Positions 24,597-56,135 of a stretch of 64,000 bases of DNA are shown here, in pieces. Source of the DNA: Distichodus sexfasciatus. Lineage: Eukaryota > Chordata > Actinopteri > Characiformes > Distichodontidae. The stretch spans positions 3,394,712-3,458,711 of the forward strand of contig JAVGVS010000021.1 in assembly GCA_032718565.1 (NCBI GenBank), given 5' to 3'. The notes below the pieces were generated by a model. That model was not told where the DNA came from. It saw nothing but the letters and a program-made list of their open reading frames with translations, and did not search any database. Numbering within the stretch: the stretch's first letter is position 1; each line of letters starts with the position of its first letter. A program made the position numbers and the translations under genes.

Positions 24597-26610
24597 TCAC
24601 TGAGGTGTCAGTTCACTGTCATCCCTTGAATCACTGCTCTCATCATCCCCCTCCATACCCAGCTGCTCAATGTCATCCTCTTCTTCTTCATCACAATACT
24701 CATCTTCCTCTTCTTGAGTCAGTCGTTGTTGCAATGCTTCAAGTCCCAAAAAGCGCTTTAGAAGTGCGGCAAGTGCATCTACATCACTAAGGGGAGATTA
24801 ATACATTACTCAAGTTTTGCTGTGGCTTATTTTTATATCTAATAAAAAGGAAAACTGATGCACAGGAAACATGCAAATGATTGCTGTTAGCTTTTTTCAG
24901 TGTATTGTTATATATTTTAGATGTTGTTTGTATACCATTTGCGTAGTTACAAAGTGTTGGCTAGCACTCTACAATTAAATTTGGTGTGCTAATATAAGAT
25001 AAATGCATGCAAATCAATCTATGCTTACAGCATTTGATCCATACAATGTGAGCTTTTATGTTTGTATAAATTTGACTCTTATTTTCTAAACATTTTATTG
25101 CAGGTTATGCTACATAACATACAGTATGTTAACAAAATAACAGTACATTTACAGCATTTGGCAGACACTCTTATCCAGAGAAACTTACATTTCCTAATTT
25201 CAGGGACAGTTCCCCTGAGAGCAACTTAGGGTAAGGGTCTTGCTCAGGGACCCAATGTTGGTAACGCCAGAGGTCAGATTTGAACCCACAACCTCTTGGT
25301 CCAAAGGCGAGTGTTCTACCACTAGGCCACCAACACCACAACAGTAATAACAGCTTTCTAGAAAGCAAATACTGATGAACATTATATTATGATATACTGA
25401 CCTCATGCACATTCTGATGCACTTTTTTGTGTAAAAGACAACTCCAAAACTATAATTGTAGGCTGAGTACCGCATCTTAATGATCTCTCTTTCTACTTCT
25501 AGTTTAAAATGTAAACTCTACACTTATATTCTACTTCTATTCTATTTATATATTTTATTCTATGTGCCTTATTTTTTTTGTTCCTTGATCTCTGCACTGT
25601 TAATACTGGAGCTATGTTGCCTCATCTCTCTGTATGCTTGTACAGTATATAACAGAGATGACAAAGTTTACTTTAACTTGATATATCTTTATGGATTTTG
25701 AAATTTTCCAATTATCAGTCTTAAAAGGGTCACACTCTACTGTTGGCAGTTCTAACATTAATGTATGTACAGTACCTGCTGTATCACTAACCTGCGTCCC
25801 CCAAGAGTTGCATTCTGAGTGAGAGGATGAGAGAATCCAGTAGCCATACGCAGCACCAGGACATACCCCTTCCCTAGATAGCGCACCTTCTCCTCTTGGA
25901 CACTTATGTCCCTCAGGTGTCGTAGTTCTAGCAACACTAATGCAGACACAATGTCAGTAATGTTTCTGGATGCTTGGGCAGTCAAGAATCATGTGAAACT
26001 GTTAGAATTACTTCTGTATGAATATTCACCTTTGTCATGTCCTTTCTTCCACAAGGTCAGTATCATTGCATAGAGACTGAAGGTTTTAAGCTCTATTGTA
26101 CCAGCTGATTTGTCAAAAACTGCTTCCTGTGGGCAAATAAATTACTTTTATTGCTATGTTTTGTCATCACAGTCAGAAAGGAGTGCCTGTGTTTGCAAGA
26201 CATAAAATTTCTCATACCTCCCACTCCTCCATGTTTTGTAGGGCTACAAACAAGCAGCCTGTTACATAGAACAGTTTCCATAACACACTATCTACAATGG
26301 AAGGATGGCAAGTTTACTTAATCATTCAAATGTTTCTGTCAATAATTCAGACATTGCACAACTTTTTGTTTCTGCTATCATACCTGAACTGTAATACGCA
26401 GCAGCCAAGCCGACTGAAGCAATCCCTGGAACAACAGAAAGGAAAGAGGAAGTGTCTTTAAACAGAAAAGTAAAGTTCCTTGTGGTGTAACTTGCATCGT
26501 CAGCTTCCCCTTAAATACATACCAACAAGCAGAGACCAGGATCGAATCCCAGGTGCCCTCTTGAGGTGGAAAACATCACTTGTGTGTTTCTCAATTACCA
26601 TATAAACCAT
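24597..26610 (-). CDS. cybc1: CYBC1/EROS, cytochrome b-245 chaperone 1
   Basis: CYBC1 is an ER membrane chaperone needed for expression of the gp91phox-p22phox NADPH oxidase heterodimer in phagocytes. Six minus-strand exons join in phase: 26610-26523, 26425-26384, 26291-26218, 26126-26030, 25936-25792 and 24786-24597. They encode 211 residues; human has 187. HLKRAPGIRSWSLLVG near residue 15 is nearly identical to human. Two hydrophobic segments follow, IASVGLAAAYYSS and LFYVTGCLFVALQ. The conserved core VRYLGKGYVLVLRMATGFSH and PLTQNATLGGRRSDVDAL is complete. The start could be Met1 (26610, the first exon base) or Met4. The C-terminus is longer and very acidic (EEEDEYCDEEEEDDIEQL), unlike the shorter human tail. 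Confidence 0.95.
25143..25338 (-). repeat. tRNA-derived SINE, reverse orientation
   Basis: Read on the minus strand, it begins GGTGGCCTAGTGGTAGAACA (A-box-like), has the B box GGTTCAAATCT, and ends with the tail GGATAAGAGTGTCTGCCAAATG. It lies in the last CYBC1 intron. This is the best-preserved copy of this family in the window. Confidence 0.85.
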
Positions 26611-27344
26611 CTGTGGGGAAAAGTGAAAAATATTAGCAACCTAAATTAGGTTGTGCCATTGATCGAAGATTACAGTAAATAAAAGTTTCACTGATTCTTT
26701 CCAAATTGACTGCCAGATAGTAGTAAATAATAAATTACTGAAATCCCAATTCTTATACTTAACTCTCGAATAAACACTTATTAAATTTTTCATTCAGGCA
26801 GACATAGCGACAACACCCACAACAATGACAAGTTCCGATCATCTAAGACGTCTAAGATTTCATCACCACTAGCTAAACATGTAAACAGACGAGCCAAACA
26901 ATAACTCACCTTGTTAAGTGCTTAAAATTTCCGCGAAACTAAGTCGCAGGATCCACAATATAATAAAATTTACTGTGGTAAAATGTGGATTGTAATGATC
27001 CATACGTTTCGAAAACCCACCAAGGGATTAGCAACTTCCGCCACAGCAGGTTTGCTTCTGATTGGAGGATGACAATGGGAAGCTCCGCCCCCTGCTGGCT
27101 CTTCCCCTGAAGACTTCGGACTTGAAAGAAACAATGTAACGGAGTAAGTAACAACAGCGCCGGAAGTGCATTAAGTACTTGTTTTATTTTATCCTCGGGG
27201 GATTCGAGCAATATCATCAATACTATACTTTAAAATATTTTAACACAATGAAAAATATTTTCAGTTAACTTTTAGTTGTTTAGAAAAATACAGAAATGAC
27301 GTAAAAGCGTGATAGCGAACTGACGCATGCGTGCTGGACTCGCC
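26611..27344. promoter_or_regulatory. CYBC1/NARF divergent promoter region
   Basis: CYBC1 and NARF are head-to-head. The CYBC1 start-codon exon begins at the acceptor next to 26611, so a 5' non-coding exon must lie upstream, probably near 26900-27000. A CG-containing segment at about 27000-27350 (CCGCCCCCTGCTGG, GCCGGAAGTGC, GACGCATGCGTGC) sits between the genes. GCCGGAAGTG is a strong ETS-family consensus, common in bidirectional promoters. GCATGC resembles an NRF1 half-site. Confidence 0.6.
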
Positions 27345-27735
27345 GAAGGACAATGAAGCCTGCTATTTTTGTGTTAAATAACCAAGGTGTCTTTCTTAAA
27401 CAATTTTTGAGTGTTTCTGTAAGTCGGAGTATGAAAATGGGCTATTTGTTACAGCGTGAGCATCCCGATTCCGACACTTTTAGAACATGTGCTCGTCTCG
27501 GAACTGTTTTCTGATGTATATTTGGACCTCGCTCCCCGCAAGAGTTCCAGCCGGCCAGGGTGTTTCTCAGTTTTTTCATTCGTGTTAATCTTGCATCGGA
27601 GAGGCTGTTTCTCTCCAACTGGAATTTACAAACGTGGGCAGACCAGCTGATTTCAATTCTAATACTTCGACGATTGTCACACTGAACACTCTGTTGCCTT
27701 TTGCTTCAAGGAGCTCAAGGAGCATCCGCAGTAGG
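27345..27735 (+). other. narf: Probable NARF 5' non-coding exon(s)
   Basis: A donor-like CAGTAG|GTAATG at 27736 and the acceptor GTATTGCAG at 28222 fit a 5' UTR exon in this interval. The exon's left boundary is not determinable. A short open frame here (starting 27456) has no family match. Confidence 0.4.
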
Positions 27736-28222
27736 TAATGACAAAATGCAGTAATACAAGACTTATAATGATCCTTGCGTGGTCATCATTATATACTAAG
27801 CTGATTGCACCACTACTTTATATCCCACCATGGAGAGTTAACCCTGTCACTGTGGGTGCTATATTGGATGACATAATAAGATATAATCTCCCTATTGTGA
27901 TATCTTCATTTGTAAACAGCCCATCATCTCAAAAATAGTAATCACGTTCAATTTTGTCGTGGGAACCTTCAATTATCATAAACTTTCTTTTCAGTTGGTC
28001 TTTATATGTGCTTTAGGTGATGGGTTTCTAGGTGCCACTTTTCTATTACCTGTAATTACAGTGTTCTTTAATCTTGCGTCTCCGATTGGATATTTAAGAT
28101 TGATTAAAACTCCACAGTTAGTTTCAAGTTCATTTTGTTGTGCTCCTGGTTGGAAAACATGTTGGAGCATTTTCTTTTCAACTTCAAGAGGAATTAACTT
28201 CTTCCAATCAATGTGTATTGCA
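27724..28222 (-). pseudogene. Decayed open frame antisense in NARF intron 1, unidentified
   Basis: On the minus strand an open frame covers about 28222-27991 with protein-like composition (for example LEVEKKMLQHVFQPGAQQNE and CGVLINLKYPIGDARLKN). After a stop and an apparent frame change, a second protein-like stretch continues to about 27730 (IGRLYLIMSSNIAPTVTGLT), with further stops. This looks like a broken coding sequence inserted in the intron. I do not recognise the family: a retroelement, a viral-derived insertion or a chance open frame are all possible. The frame also runs into the antisense of the first NARF coding exon, which is a shadow. Confidence 0.35.
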
Positions 28223-28237
28223 GGAATTTCTTGTATA

Positions 28238-31200
28238 ATGTCTGAAGTGAACATCGCTAGGAAAAAGGAGAAGTGTGAAAACTGCACGAAACAGGTAATT
28301 CTTTCTATTGAAATGTGAAATGTTATTGGGTGCGTAATGTCTTGCATTTTTAGACTAAAACAGGTGGTAATAGCTTCATTGACATATTTGTTGTAAACTG
28401 GAGTTTTAATCAAATGTTCCCTTCTAGTGTAACAAGAAACAAAGTAATGATGCTGTAAGCTCACTGGAGAAGGAAGGCATTGCCAATGGCGAGGTATTTA
28501 GTATTTACTAATTACTGTTGAAAGTTACAGCCAATTAACATGTCTCATGTTTTTTATGCCTTATGTTCATGTCACCTGTGAGTGGGATAATGAGGAGGGT
28601 GCATGTATTTGGTCAGAATGTATTAAAATGTCTTGTAAAGTTTGATGTTTGGTGTGATTTGGTCCTCAGGTGACTGGCAGTTCTCTTAGCAAGCCAGTAC
28701 TGCTGAGTGCATGCCTCTCCTGCGAAGGCTGTGTGTCAGAGGAAGAGAGCCAGAAAATCTCCCAACAGAGCCTGCAAGAAATCTACCATGTACTAGCCCT
28801 CAATAAGGTAACTCAAGGCCTAACTTGTTTGCTGTCGGAGTGAGGTCTGTTCACAGAACTCTTTCAAATCAAAAGAGAAACTCTGTTGTCTACGGTGTGA
28901 ACATGTTTCATGCAGATGTTTGTGTGTGTGTGTGTTTGTGTATGTGGCAGAAATGTGATTCCTCGAAGCACAAAGTGCTGGTGGTGTCAGTGTGTCCTCA
29001 GTCCTTGCCGTTTTTTGCTGTCAAATTTCTCCTGGATGTTCCAGAAGCTTCCAGAAAACTCTGTGGCTTCCTAAAAAGTGTGGGTGAGTTAGCCACCCAG
29101 CTCAGTAAACATGTCCTTTTAGACTGGTTCCAGATTCTTGCCGTAACACACATGCCTGTTTCTCTCCCCCCTTTTTGTGCCTCTTCTTTGATTTATAAGC
29201 CTCTGTGCTGTCACTTTTATTTTTGGAAGAAAATGCATTGTGTGAAAGCCTGTTTTAAATGATGGGTGCCATGTAAGACTTACATGGAAAGTGGGTTAAA
29301 ACTATTTTGTGGTTGATCTTCAGGAGTTAAGTATGTGTTCGACACAACATTGGCTGCTAGTTTCAGTATTCTGGAAAGCCAGAAGGAGTTTGTACAACGG
29401 TATCGACGCAGGCATCATGACACCAATGCCATGCCAATGTTCACTTCCTCATGTCCAGGTAACCCCTTCCTCACGTATAACTTAAAGTAACTTTTGTGTA
29501 TCGTGATGAAGCTAAACAGTGCAAAATGCTTTCCTGTCAATGTAATGTCCTATCAGTATTTAAGTAAATGTCATTATGGTGTGTGTAAGTTAAAGAGAGA
29601 GGGAAAATGAAAGGAAGCAGTAGCACAACTGTTTTTAAAGGGTGTGACTACACTGAGATAGCCAAAACATCCTGCTGCTGTGAGATAGTCTTGTTAGGAC
29701 CAACTCACACCCTTCCTAGGTGACAGCAAGCACGTCTCCTGCTCCCTCAAACTCTTTTTTTTCCATTTAACTTTGCCTTTTCCCTATCCCATTAAGTAAC
29801 CAAAAATTAAGGCTGCGTAATATACCAGATGGATATCTACAGCACAGATTGTTAATGCATAAAAGTCACACTGCAGGGCATTTCAAGTAAAGCAAATGAA
29901 ATCAAACATGTCCTACTAAATTATTTTTTACTGTTCCCTTCAAAATCACAGTTTCATTCTAGAATGATACATTCTAGTTTAATACAATACTAGTTTAATA
30001 TATCTCATAAATCCCTTATAGACAGAGGGGAAGCACTAGTAGTTTGATATGCCATGTAATTCATTTAGCTTTGAAATACCAGCCTTACAGTTAGGTAAAA
30101 GTGTGTGTGTTTGTGTGTGTGTGCGCTTTCAACTAGGCTGGATCCGCTATGCGGAGCACGCCCTTGGGAGCCTCGTCATTCCGCACATTTGCACAGCGAG
30201 GTCACCTCAGCAGATCATGGGCTCTCTCGTCAAAGACTACTTTACCAGGCAACAGGTCAGCTTCCTTAGATAAACTCTAAACTGAGAATGTGTGGGTTGA
30301 GACAAATAAAGCATCTGTGTTGCTTCAAATTAATTATTAAGCAAAGTGCAAAGTTGACTGGTATTTTTCTGTCAGACGTTAAGTCTTTATTAACAAGTTT
30401 TATTTTTGGCAGCACCCTGGATGAGTTTTGAGGTTGTGTTGTGCTGTCTTGGCAGAAACTGAGCCCGGAGCAGGTGTACCACGTGGTGGTGGCTCCTTGC
30501 TTTGATAAGAAGTTGGAAGCTGTGAGAGAAGAATTCTACAACAGCCTGCTGGAGAGCAGAGATGTAGATTGTGTACTTACCTCAGGTAGGAGCTCGAGAG
30601 TCACTCAGATGATGCTTCTCTCTAGATTAAATCTGAGGTCCAGGGTTTTCAGACAGTTTAGTTAATATCCATATTTAGGTTCGAATATACACTAGAATTT
30701 GTTTTGTCTTTCTGTTATTATCTTTCTAGCTTTTATCTATTTGGTGTTGTTACAGAAAACCCTTTGTAACATGCTGTGAAGTTATTTTTCGGTAAGGAAA
30801 CTAGTTGGTAATTGCGAATCAGTGCCAACTCAAAAATGTGAGGTGATATAATATTGTTGATGTTATGAATTTAATCCATTAAAAAACGTAGAGACTAAAA
30901 GAACCCAAAGAAGTTTCATTTTAAAGAATCACATAATACCACAGTTTAGACTACAAGATAACATTTTCCTGCTGCTGGAGTTGATGGGGGTCATCAGATT
31001 CTACCCCCATACCAGTCATACTGAGTTATCTGGCAGTGTAATGACTTTAAGTGCTATTAGAGCTGTAATTTAAAACCACAGTCATAGATCTGTGCAGTAG
31101 TGCTTTTGTGTGTGTTTTCCTCTAAAACAAATACTGTCCGTTGTGTCATTGTAGGGGAAATTCTACACATGATGCAGCAGAGTAATGTGTCTGTGGAGGA

Positions 31201-32848
31201 CATTGACCCTGCTCCACTAGACCACATGTGAGTTAAATCTTAATCTTGCTTTGATCAGTGCATGCATGGAGGGTGTTTGCGAAAATGAAATAGAAAAGAG
31301 GAGTATTCTCTTCAAATTATTCAAGTTCTTAAATTCATGTACTTTGCCATTGTGACGCTGTCATAGAATTGAATGTAATTTGTGAATACTAAGATGATAA
31401 ATGAATTTGATAAAGAGGTGCAAAGTATCTGCCATTTGAAAAATATCTTAATTATCATCAAGACTCCCAATTCGACTTTGCGAAAGACTAGAGACTATGC
31501 ACATCTTTACAAAAATCTTACATTAACTGTGTTGTGTATTGTGTTACAGACTTGGTGAGATAAATTATTCAGGCGTGATGAGGCATGATGGCCGAGGTTC
31601 TGAAGGCTTTCTAGAGCACATTTTCAAATATGCAGCCAAAGAATTGTTTGGACTTGATGTACAAGAGATTGTATACAGGACACTCAAGTGAGTAGTGTGG
31701 TATTATACAGCATATATTTATGAAATGGTCTACAAAATATTTTTGATGAATTGCGAATATTTTTAATATCATTCAATTTATTCATCTCACCTGCTTTGAT
31801 TGTGGCAGGAACCGAGACTTCCAGGAGGTGGTGCTAGAACAAGATGGAGAGACGCTGCTCCAGTTTGCTGCCGTCTATGGCTTCCGGAACATTCAGACAC
31901 TCGTGCATCGCATGCGAAAAGGCAGAGTTCCCTACCAGCTAGTGGAGGTTCTGTCCTGTCCTGGAGGTAAAACTGAGACACTTGTGGACCTCTATGGAGC
32001 ACTCAAATTTTTTATGTATTAATATTTTTTCCTGATTAGAAGTAATGTTTTTTTTCTACTTGTGGTTTCATCCCCTTAATGTTGTTAATCATTTGCAAAA
32101 GAAAAAGATGATGACCAGTGTTAACATATTTACAGGCCTGCGTTTGTTATACTAGTGCATCTCAAAAAATTAGAATATTATGAAAAGACATTTTTTCATA
32201 ATTTAATTCAAAAACTAATTTTCATGTAGGCTATGTTCATATGTTGACTCTATTAATGAACATATTATTTTCAGGAATTGGAAATTTCATTATTGTGAAA
32301 ATCCTTTTTGATTGACTGTAGATAATATTCTAATCTGATTTTCATGAGTTATCAACCATAATCCTCATCAGCAAAACAAAGAAAAGCCAAAAATGTCTTG
32401 AAATATTTCACTTCACATGTAATGATTTTTTTAGAATGTGTAATGGAATATATGAATATTTACCATAATGAAAATACAAAATGAAATGCTATTAACAAAT
32501 GCCCTTTTCACAATATTCTGATATTTTGTGATGCATTGTAGTACATTGAGATGCTTGCAGTATTTTCACTTTTTCACTCCATACTATATCTCCCTAGGCT
32601 GTATTAGTGGACGTGGTCAGGTAGAGGGAGAGGGAGGCAAACCTGACCGAGGACTGGTCCAGCAGATGGAGGAGGCCTATTGCAGTCTGCCCATCCGCCT
32701 GCCTGAGACAAACCCCGCCGTCCAGCGTCTCTACCAGGACTGGCTAGATGGCCAAGACTCTCCACGTGTCCATCAGACCCTCCACATGCAGTACAGCAAT
32801 CATGTGCAGCCTGCCACAAATTCTCTTATCCCGGATATACAATGGTAA
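28238..32848 (+). CDS. narf: NARF, nuclear prelamin A recognition factor
   Basis: NARF binds farnesylated prelamin A at the nuclear lamina and belongs to the iron-only hydrogenase-like family, together with the cytosolic Fe-S factor CIAO3. Eleven coding exons join in phase: 28238-28294, 28428-28493, 28670-28807, 28951-29083, 29324-29458, 30137-30255, 30456-30585, 31155-31227, 31550-31687, 31809-31966 and 32598-32848. They encode 465 residues (human 456). N-terminal cysteines CENCTKQC and CLSCEGC resemble ferredoxin-type cluster ligands. KHKVLVVSVCPQSLPFFAVK, MFTSSCPGWIRYAEH, VVVAPCFDKKLEA and LSCPGGCISGRGQ are the hydrogenase-like signature segments, ending in LIPDIQW. NARF is preferred over CIAO3 from the N-terminus and the CYBC1 neighbour. 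The AATAAA at 33535-33540 is the likely polyadenylation signal. Confidence 0.96.
28919..28948 (+). repeat. (TG)n tract at NARF 3' splice site
   Basis: A TG-rich run ends a few bases before the acceptor GTGGCAG of the exon starting at 28951, in place of a normal polypyrimidine tract. Confidence 0.9.
30103..30124 (+). repeat. (TG)n tract upstream of a second NARF 3' splice site
   Basis: TGTGTGTGTTTGTGTGTGTG lies directly before CGCTTTCAACTAG, the acceptor for the exon starting at 30137. Confidence 0.9.
32152..32541. mobile_element. Tc1/mariner-type MITE (about 390 bp) in the last NARF intron
   Basis: The left end CTAGTGCATCTCAAAAAATT and the reverse complement of the right end, CTACAATGCATCACAAAATA, form imperfect terminal inverted repeats that share AGAATATT-TGAAAAG inside. 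Both ends are bounded by TA. No transposase frame is present. Confidence 0.75.
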
Positions 32849-34500
32849 AGATCAGAAAGGCCTTAAAGGGACCATTTACTTCCACTTTGTTTGGAGAAAC
32901 AGCTTCATGGTTCATGGTTCCTTGCAGGGATCAGGGTAATTCTGCAGACAGGGAGTGCACAGATGAATTACTCTCTGCCTGTATGTGGAGACATACGTGT
33001 AGCCCGTCAGCAATCAGTCTCGGTGCTGCTTAAGCCGTAGTTTATTTGCTTATTTACTCAAACATCTTCCATGATTAAATAACTGACAAGTAATTAATCT
33101 TGGAGTGAGATTCATGAAAGGAGAAGAGCAATAATATTGAGCACTTACAAATGCTATGACCATGGAAGGAATCAAATAATCTATGGACTGTCGATGTCTG
33201 GAACTATCCCTAAATTAACAAGACGCCTAAAGTGTTACAAACTGATTATTGGTGCCAAAATCAATTGATGAAACAAATCACTAATCAAAGTTTCATACTA
33301 ATAATGCATGTCATTTTAAAATAAAAGCATTGGACAATTATTGGAATTCATTTTTGATGATGATGAATTAAGATTTAATAGTGCTCTGCCCAGAGTTCAT
33401 AATCTACATTGATTCTGACATTTTCTGGTTCTTTATACCCAAGCAACACACCTTTGAAAGGTTCCTCCTCAGATGCAGTCCTCTCACATCTTGCCTGTGT
33501 TGCTTTCAACGCACTGTAAATGTTTAATTTATCTAATAAAGAAATAGTCAATAGAAATGTAAATTGGGTCCATTTATCAATAATTACCTAATTTCCTGTT
33601 GCTCTAAAAAATTATTTTACAAAAATCAGTTTTGCAAATTTCACTAAAACTGAAAATAAAATCCATTGTAGACAATGAAACACTGTTTTCCAACAAAAAC
33701 ATATAATCTTCTTATGCTGCTCACTCCTGATCTGAAATCTGCAAAACATGATTATTTTGGATAAAGATTATGGATCTGTCATGAACAGGTGTTGATTAGG
33801 TGTGAACTGAAAGTGATAGGGATCATCTTCATACAGCGAATAAATATTTATATACTATATTTAATTGTTAGTTTATTTGATATTTGTAGCGGAACTACAT
33901 AGGGGCTTAAAATTACGGTTCTGCCACCAGTAGATGGCAGCCCAGTGTGTTTAACCAAGACCCCATAAACCTGACATTAGGTATACGGCAGAAAATCGAC
34001 ACACTTGTACGCATTTTATTTTCTGTATTGCACTATGTAAAATGTATACAGTGATTATGCAGGGTAACTTACTTGCATACCCATTCTCAGTACAATACTG
34101 AAACCTCGATAAAACATGTATCATGAGTAATCATTCATATTAACGATTTTAAACAATGCTTTCTTTTCTCTTACGTACCTCTTATTGTTGCCACTGCTAT
34201 TCCTTTTATAGTTACACTGAATAACATATTGTGCAATGTGCACCTGGATCTAGACTCCAGTTATATGATACGCTCCATTATTGTAGATTAGTGCGCCTTT
34301 ATAACCTGTTTTATTTCGGGTGTGCCCTTAACCTGGACTGTAGTGAGCTTAAATACTTAGTATAAGATAGAAGACACTTGTGTTTTTATGACTCTTCTTT
34401 CAGAATAAATTTCACTTTAATAATAGTCAAAAAGAAGAATTGGAAACTTATTTTTTAAATTTCAATTAAGCAACCATTAAGCAGACCTTATGGCCGAGTA
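32849..34500. other. NARF 3' UTR and intergenic DNA
   Basis: The NARF 3' UTR probably runs to the AATAAA at 33535-33540. Beyond it the DNA is AT-rich with no gene, RNA gene or clear repeat recognised. Confidence 0.6.
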
Positions 34501-35347
34501 AAGAAAACAAGTAACTTACCAAACGGCCTCCATTGATTACTGATTGGTTGATTCACCTGTCACTTACTCGAAATTGACTCTTGCGTTGCCTTCACTTGGC
34601 CCTCAGAGGGTTTATTTTAAGATTTTATGTTAAGTTAAAGGGATGTTAATTTAAATTATCCATAATATATCCATACTTATAGGCAGTTAATATATGTAGA
34701 AATAAATTAATAATCACACATCTTTCTAATCCATATTTGGTCCATCTGTCAGTTTTTAGTAACCTAATCACGCTTCAAGTTGAGCCCTGCCTTATAAGAG
34801 ATTAGTTCGACGGTTTGATAAAATATGTCCATAATATGTCCAAATCTGGCTTCTAGATTTTTTTCTCCCGGGGAAGAATACAATAAACCTGCGTGTAAAA
34901 AACAATAGCTAATTAAGTGTAATTAAGGATTTGACAATACAAAACGGTCTTCATGTTGATTTTAATTCACAACGCCAGCTTTAGGCGGACAGTAGCTTTA
35001 GGATGGACGTAATTGGCTGGTCAAACACTCTTTACTGATTCCTGATTGGTCTCTTCAGCTGTCAATTATTTGAAACGTCATCACGCTTTAAGCCAAGTCC
35101 TGTACTGACTTCACTGAGCTCTCAATACTAATGAGTGTAGTTGAGAGGTTTGATTCAAGTTGTCCATCGAGGCACAAGTAGATACATTGAAACTTACTTC
35201 TGGAGTTGTATACGAGGAAGTGAACAAATTCAGTAGTTTTCCTAGACTTTTGTATTATTTTTCGTGAAGCAGTTTATTTCAAGACTTTGCCGCTTAAATC
35301 AGTAATTTATCACTTTTCGGCACAGTATCTACTGAAAGTTGTGAAAC
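34501..35347 (+). promoter_or_regulatory. NHERF1 upstream region with repeated CCAAT-type blocks
   Basis: Three diverged copies of one segment lie at about 34530-34680, 34740-34850 and 35030-35170. Two carry TGATTGGT (inverted CCAAT), and all share an ATCACGCTT/CTTGCG core and an AAGC/TTGAGCC-like block. A further ATTGGCTGG is near 35009. The start codon context GTGAAACATGTC is at 35348. No TATA box is obvious. Confidence 0.5.
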
Positions 35348-54581
<19,234 letters not shown>

Positions 54582-55830
54582 ACCGGCCCCGTCCTTCTCC
54601 CCACCTCTCGGGATTTCTGTCATCGACAGCTCTTTTTTTATTTGTTAATTTATGCAGCTGGCAAACTTGTGGCCAGCTCATGAAACATAGCCAGATTTCA
54701 GCAAAAAGCTCTTGAGGAAATAAGTAGAAAAAGGGTCGATAAGAATTTTAAAAAGTGGAAGAACTACATGCTGTTTATTAGAGTTGAATCACTGTTGAGA
54801 AATTGGTAGATATTTTGTTTATTTCTGAACATTCCATCTCCTGACTTGTCTAGTCTTAGCTTTCATACACTCTCACTTCTCTTTCTCACCCCAAACATTT
54901 CAAGCCAGTGTTATTTTTCCACACACTATTCTGACTGATTTATTGTGTTTTAAATGACTTTTCTTATATTAATCACCTTTATGAAAATCAGCGTATGAGA
55001 TTTAATGTTATTATTGTATGTACAGTCTAGAGTCTAATTACTAAGTAGGGAATACACAATATTATTCTTGTTCTGTGTTCCCAGTGAGCTACTCATACAA
55101 CACCATCAGTAGATCAAATACATGTGCAGTACCACTATGATATCGTTCATGATGCAGCATGTCATTCATCATGCTCTACATGTTTGTGTATTCATGTTTT
55201 TTAAGATGAATTCTACAAAATAACTTTGAGAGGTATTTTAATTACTTTTAAATAAGATGTTTAGAAATATTTCAGTAACTTTTTATTGTAAATGTCAGAT
55301 TATTGGAAGAGGATAGAATTCTATTGTAAAACATATTTAGATCACTGAGCCACTTAAGTGTGCAAAATGTTGGAGTAATTTTATAAGGGAAGGACCTGAA
55401 AACGTTGACATTCCTCACTAATATGAATCCTGCTGTTGTCTGTCTGAATTACATTCTGTGACTGAAAGTATTTGTAGAGGAATTTCTTTAAAATATTTTA
55501 AAACACAAATGTTTGCATTAGTTTGATCTGGGAAGCTGGTGCACACTCATATTGTCATGAAGAATATTTAACATGGATTTTTATACTCCTAATTAAATAT
55601 CTTTGCCGTTTTTCCTTTGCAGCTGGCTCTTGTTGTTTTGTAATATTTGTAATTTTATGTTTCATTGAGAATCTTTAGGTTCTGAGACTTTAGGCTAATT
55701 GTTGGTAAAAATGTTTTTTTAAATGAACAATCCTGAACAAATGACCACTGTATACTCCAGCCTTTCTATTCAGTCTTATTTGGTTGTCATTACTGATAAA
55801 TAAAGACAATGTATTTTAAGTCTGGTTTTA
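54582..55830 (+). terminator. NHERF1 3' UTR and polyadenylation signal
   Basis: AT-rich untranslated sequence follows the stop. The best signal is AATAAAGACAATG near 55799. Earlier signals may also be used. Confidence 0.6.
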
Positions 55831-56012
55831 AATGTAAAATTTTGTATAAACACCTCTGGAATTCTTTAATGTAATGTATGTACCTTTTTTTCAAGAGGAG
55901 CCTGATTTGATTACGTAAAAGTGCCTGAGGGCAAACAATCACAGTTGACATTTTAAATAATACACTTAATTAAATAGCATTGTATTTATTTAATCATGTT
56001 TTACTACATTAT

Positions 56013-56135
56013 GGGCCAATTTCCCAGTAGTTGACTAAGCGTAGTCCTAGACTAGCTGAGTTTGAATGGTAAATCTCCATTGGTAGTAGAATTTAGTCCA
56101 AGACTAGGCTTAACCCATGAGCGAGAAACAAGCCC
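56013..56135. mobile_element. Short palindromic MITE (123 bp)
   Basis: The left arm GGGCCAATTTCCCAGTAGTT and the reverse complement of the right arm, GGGCTTGTTTCTCGCTCATG, are diverged inverted repeats. TAGTCCTAGACTAG and TAGTCCAAGACTAGG lie inside them. The element is almost entirely palindromic. Confidence 0.65.

Noticed and set aside
28825..29262. 145-residue plus-strand open frame
   Set aside because: It is NARF exon 28951-29083 extended into both flanking introns; only the exon part is real.
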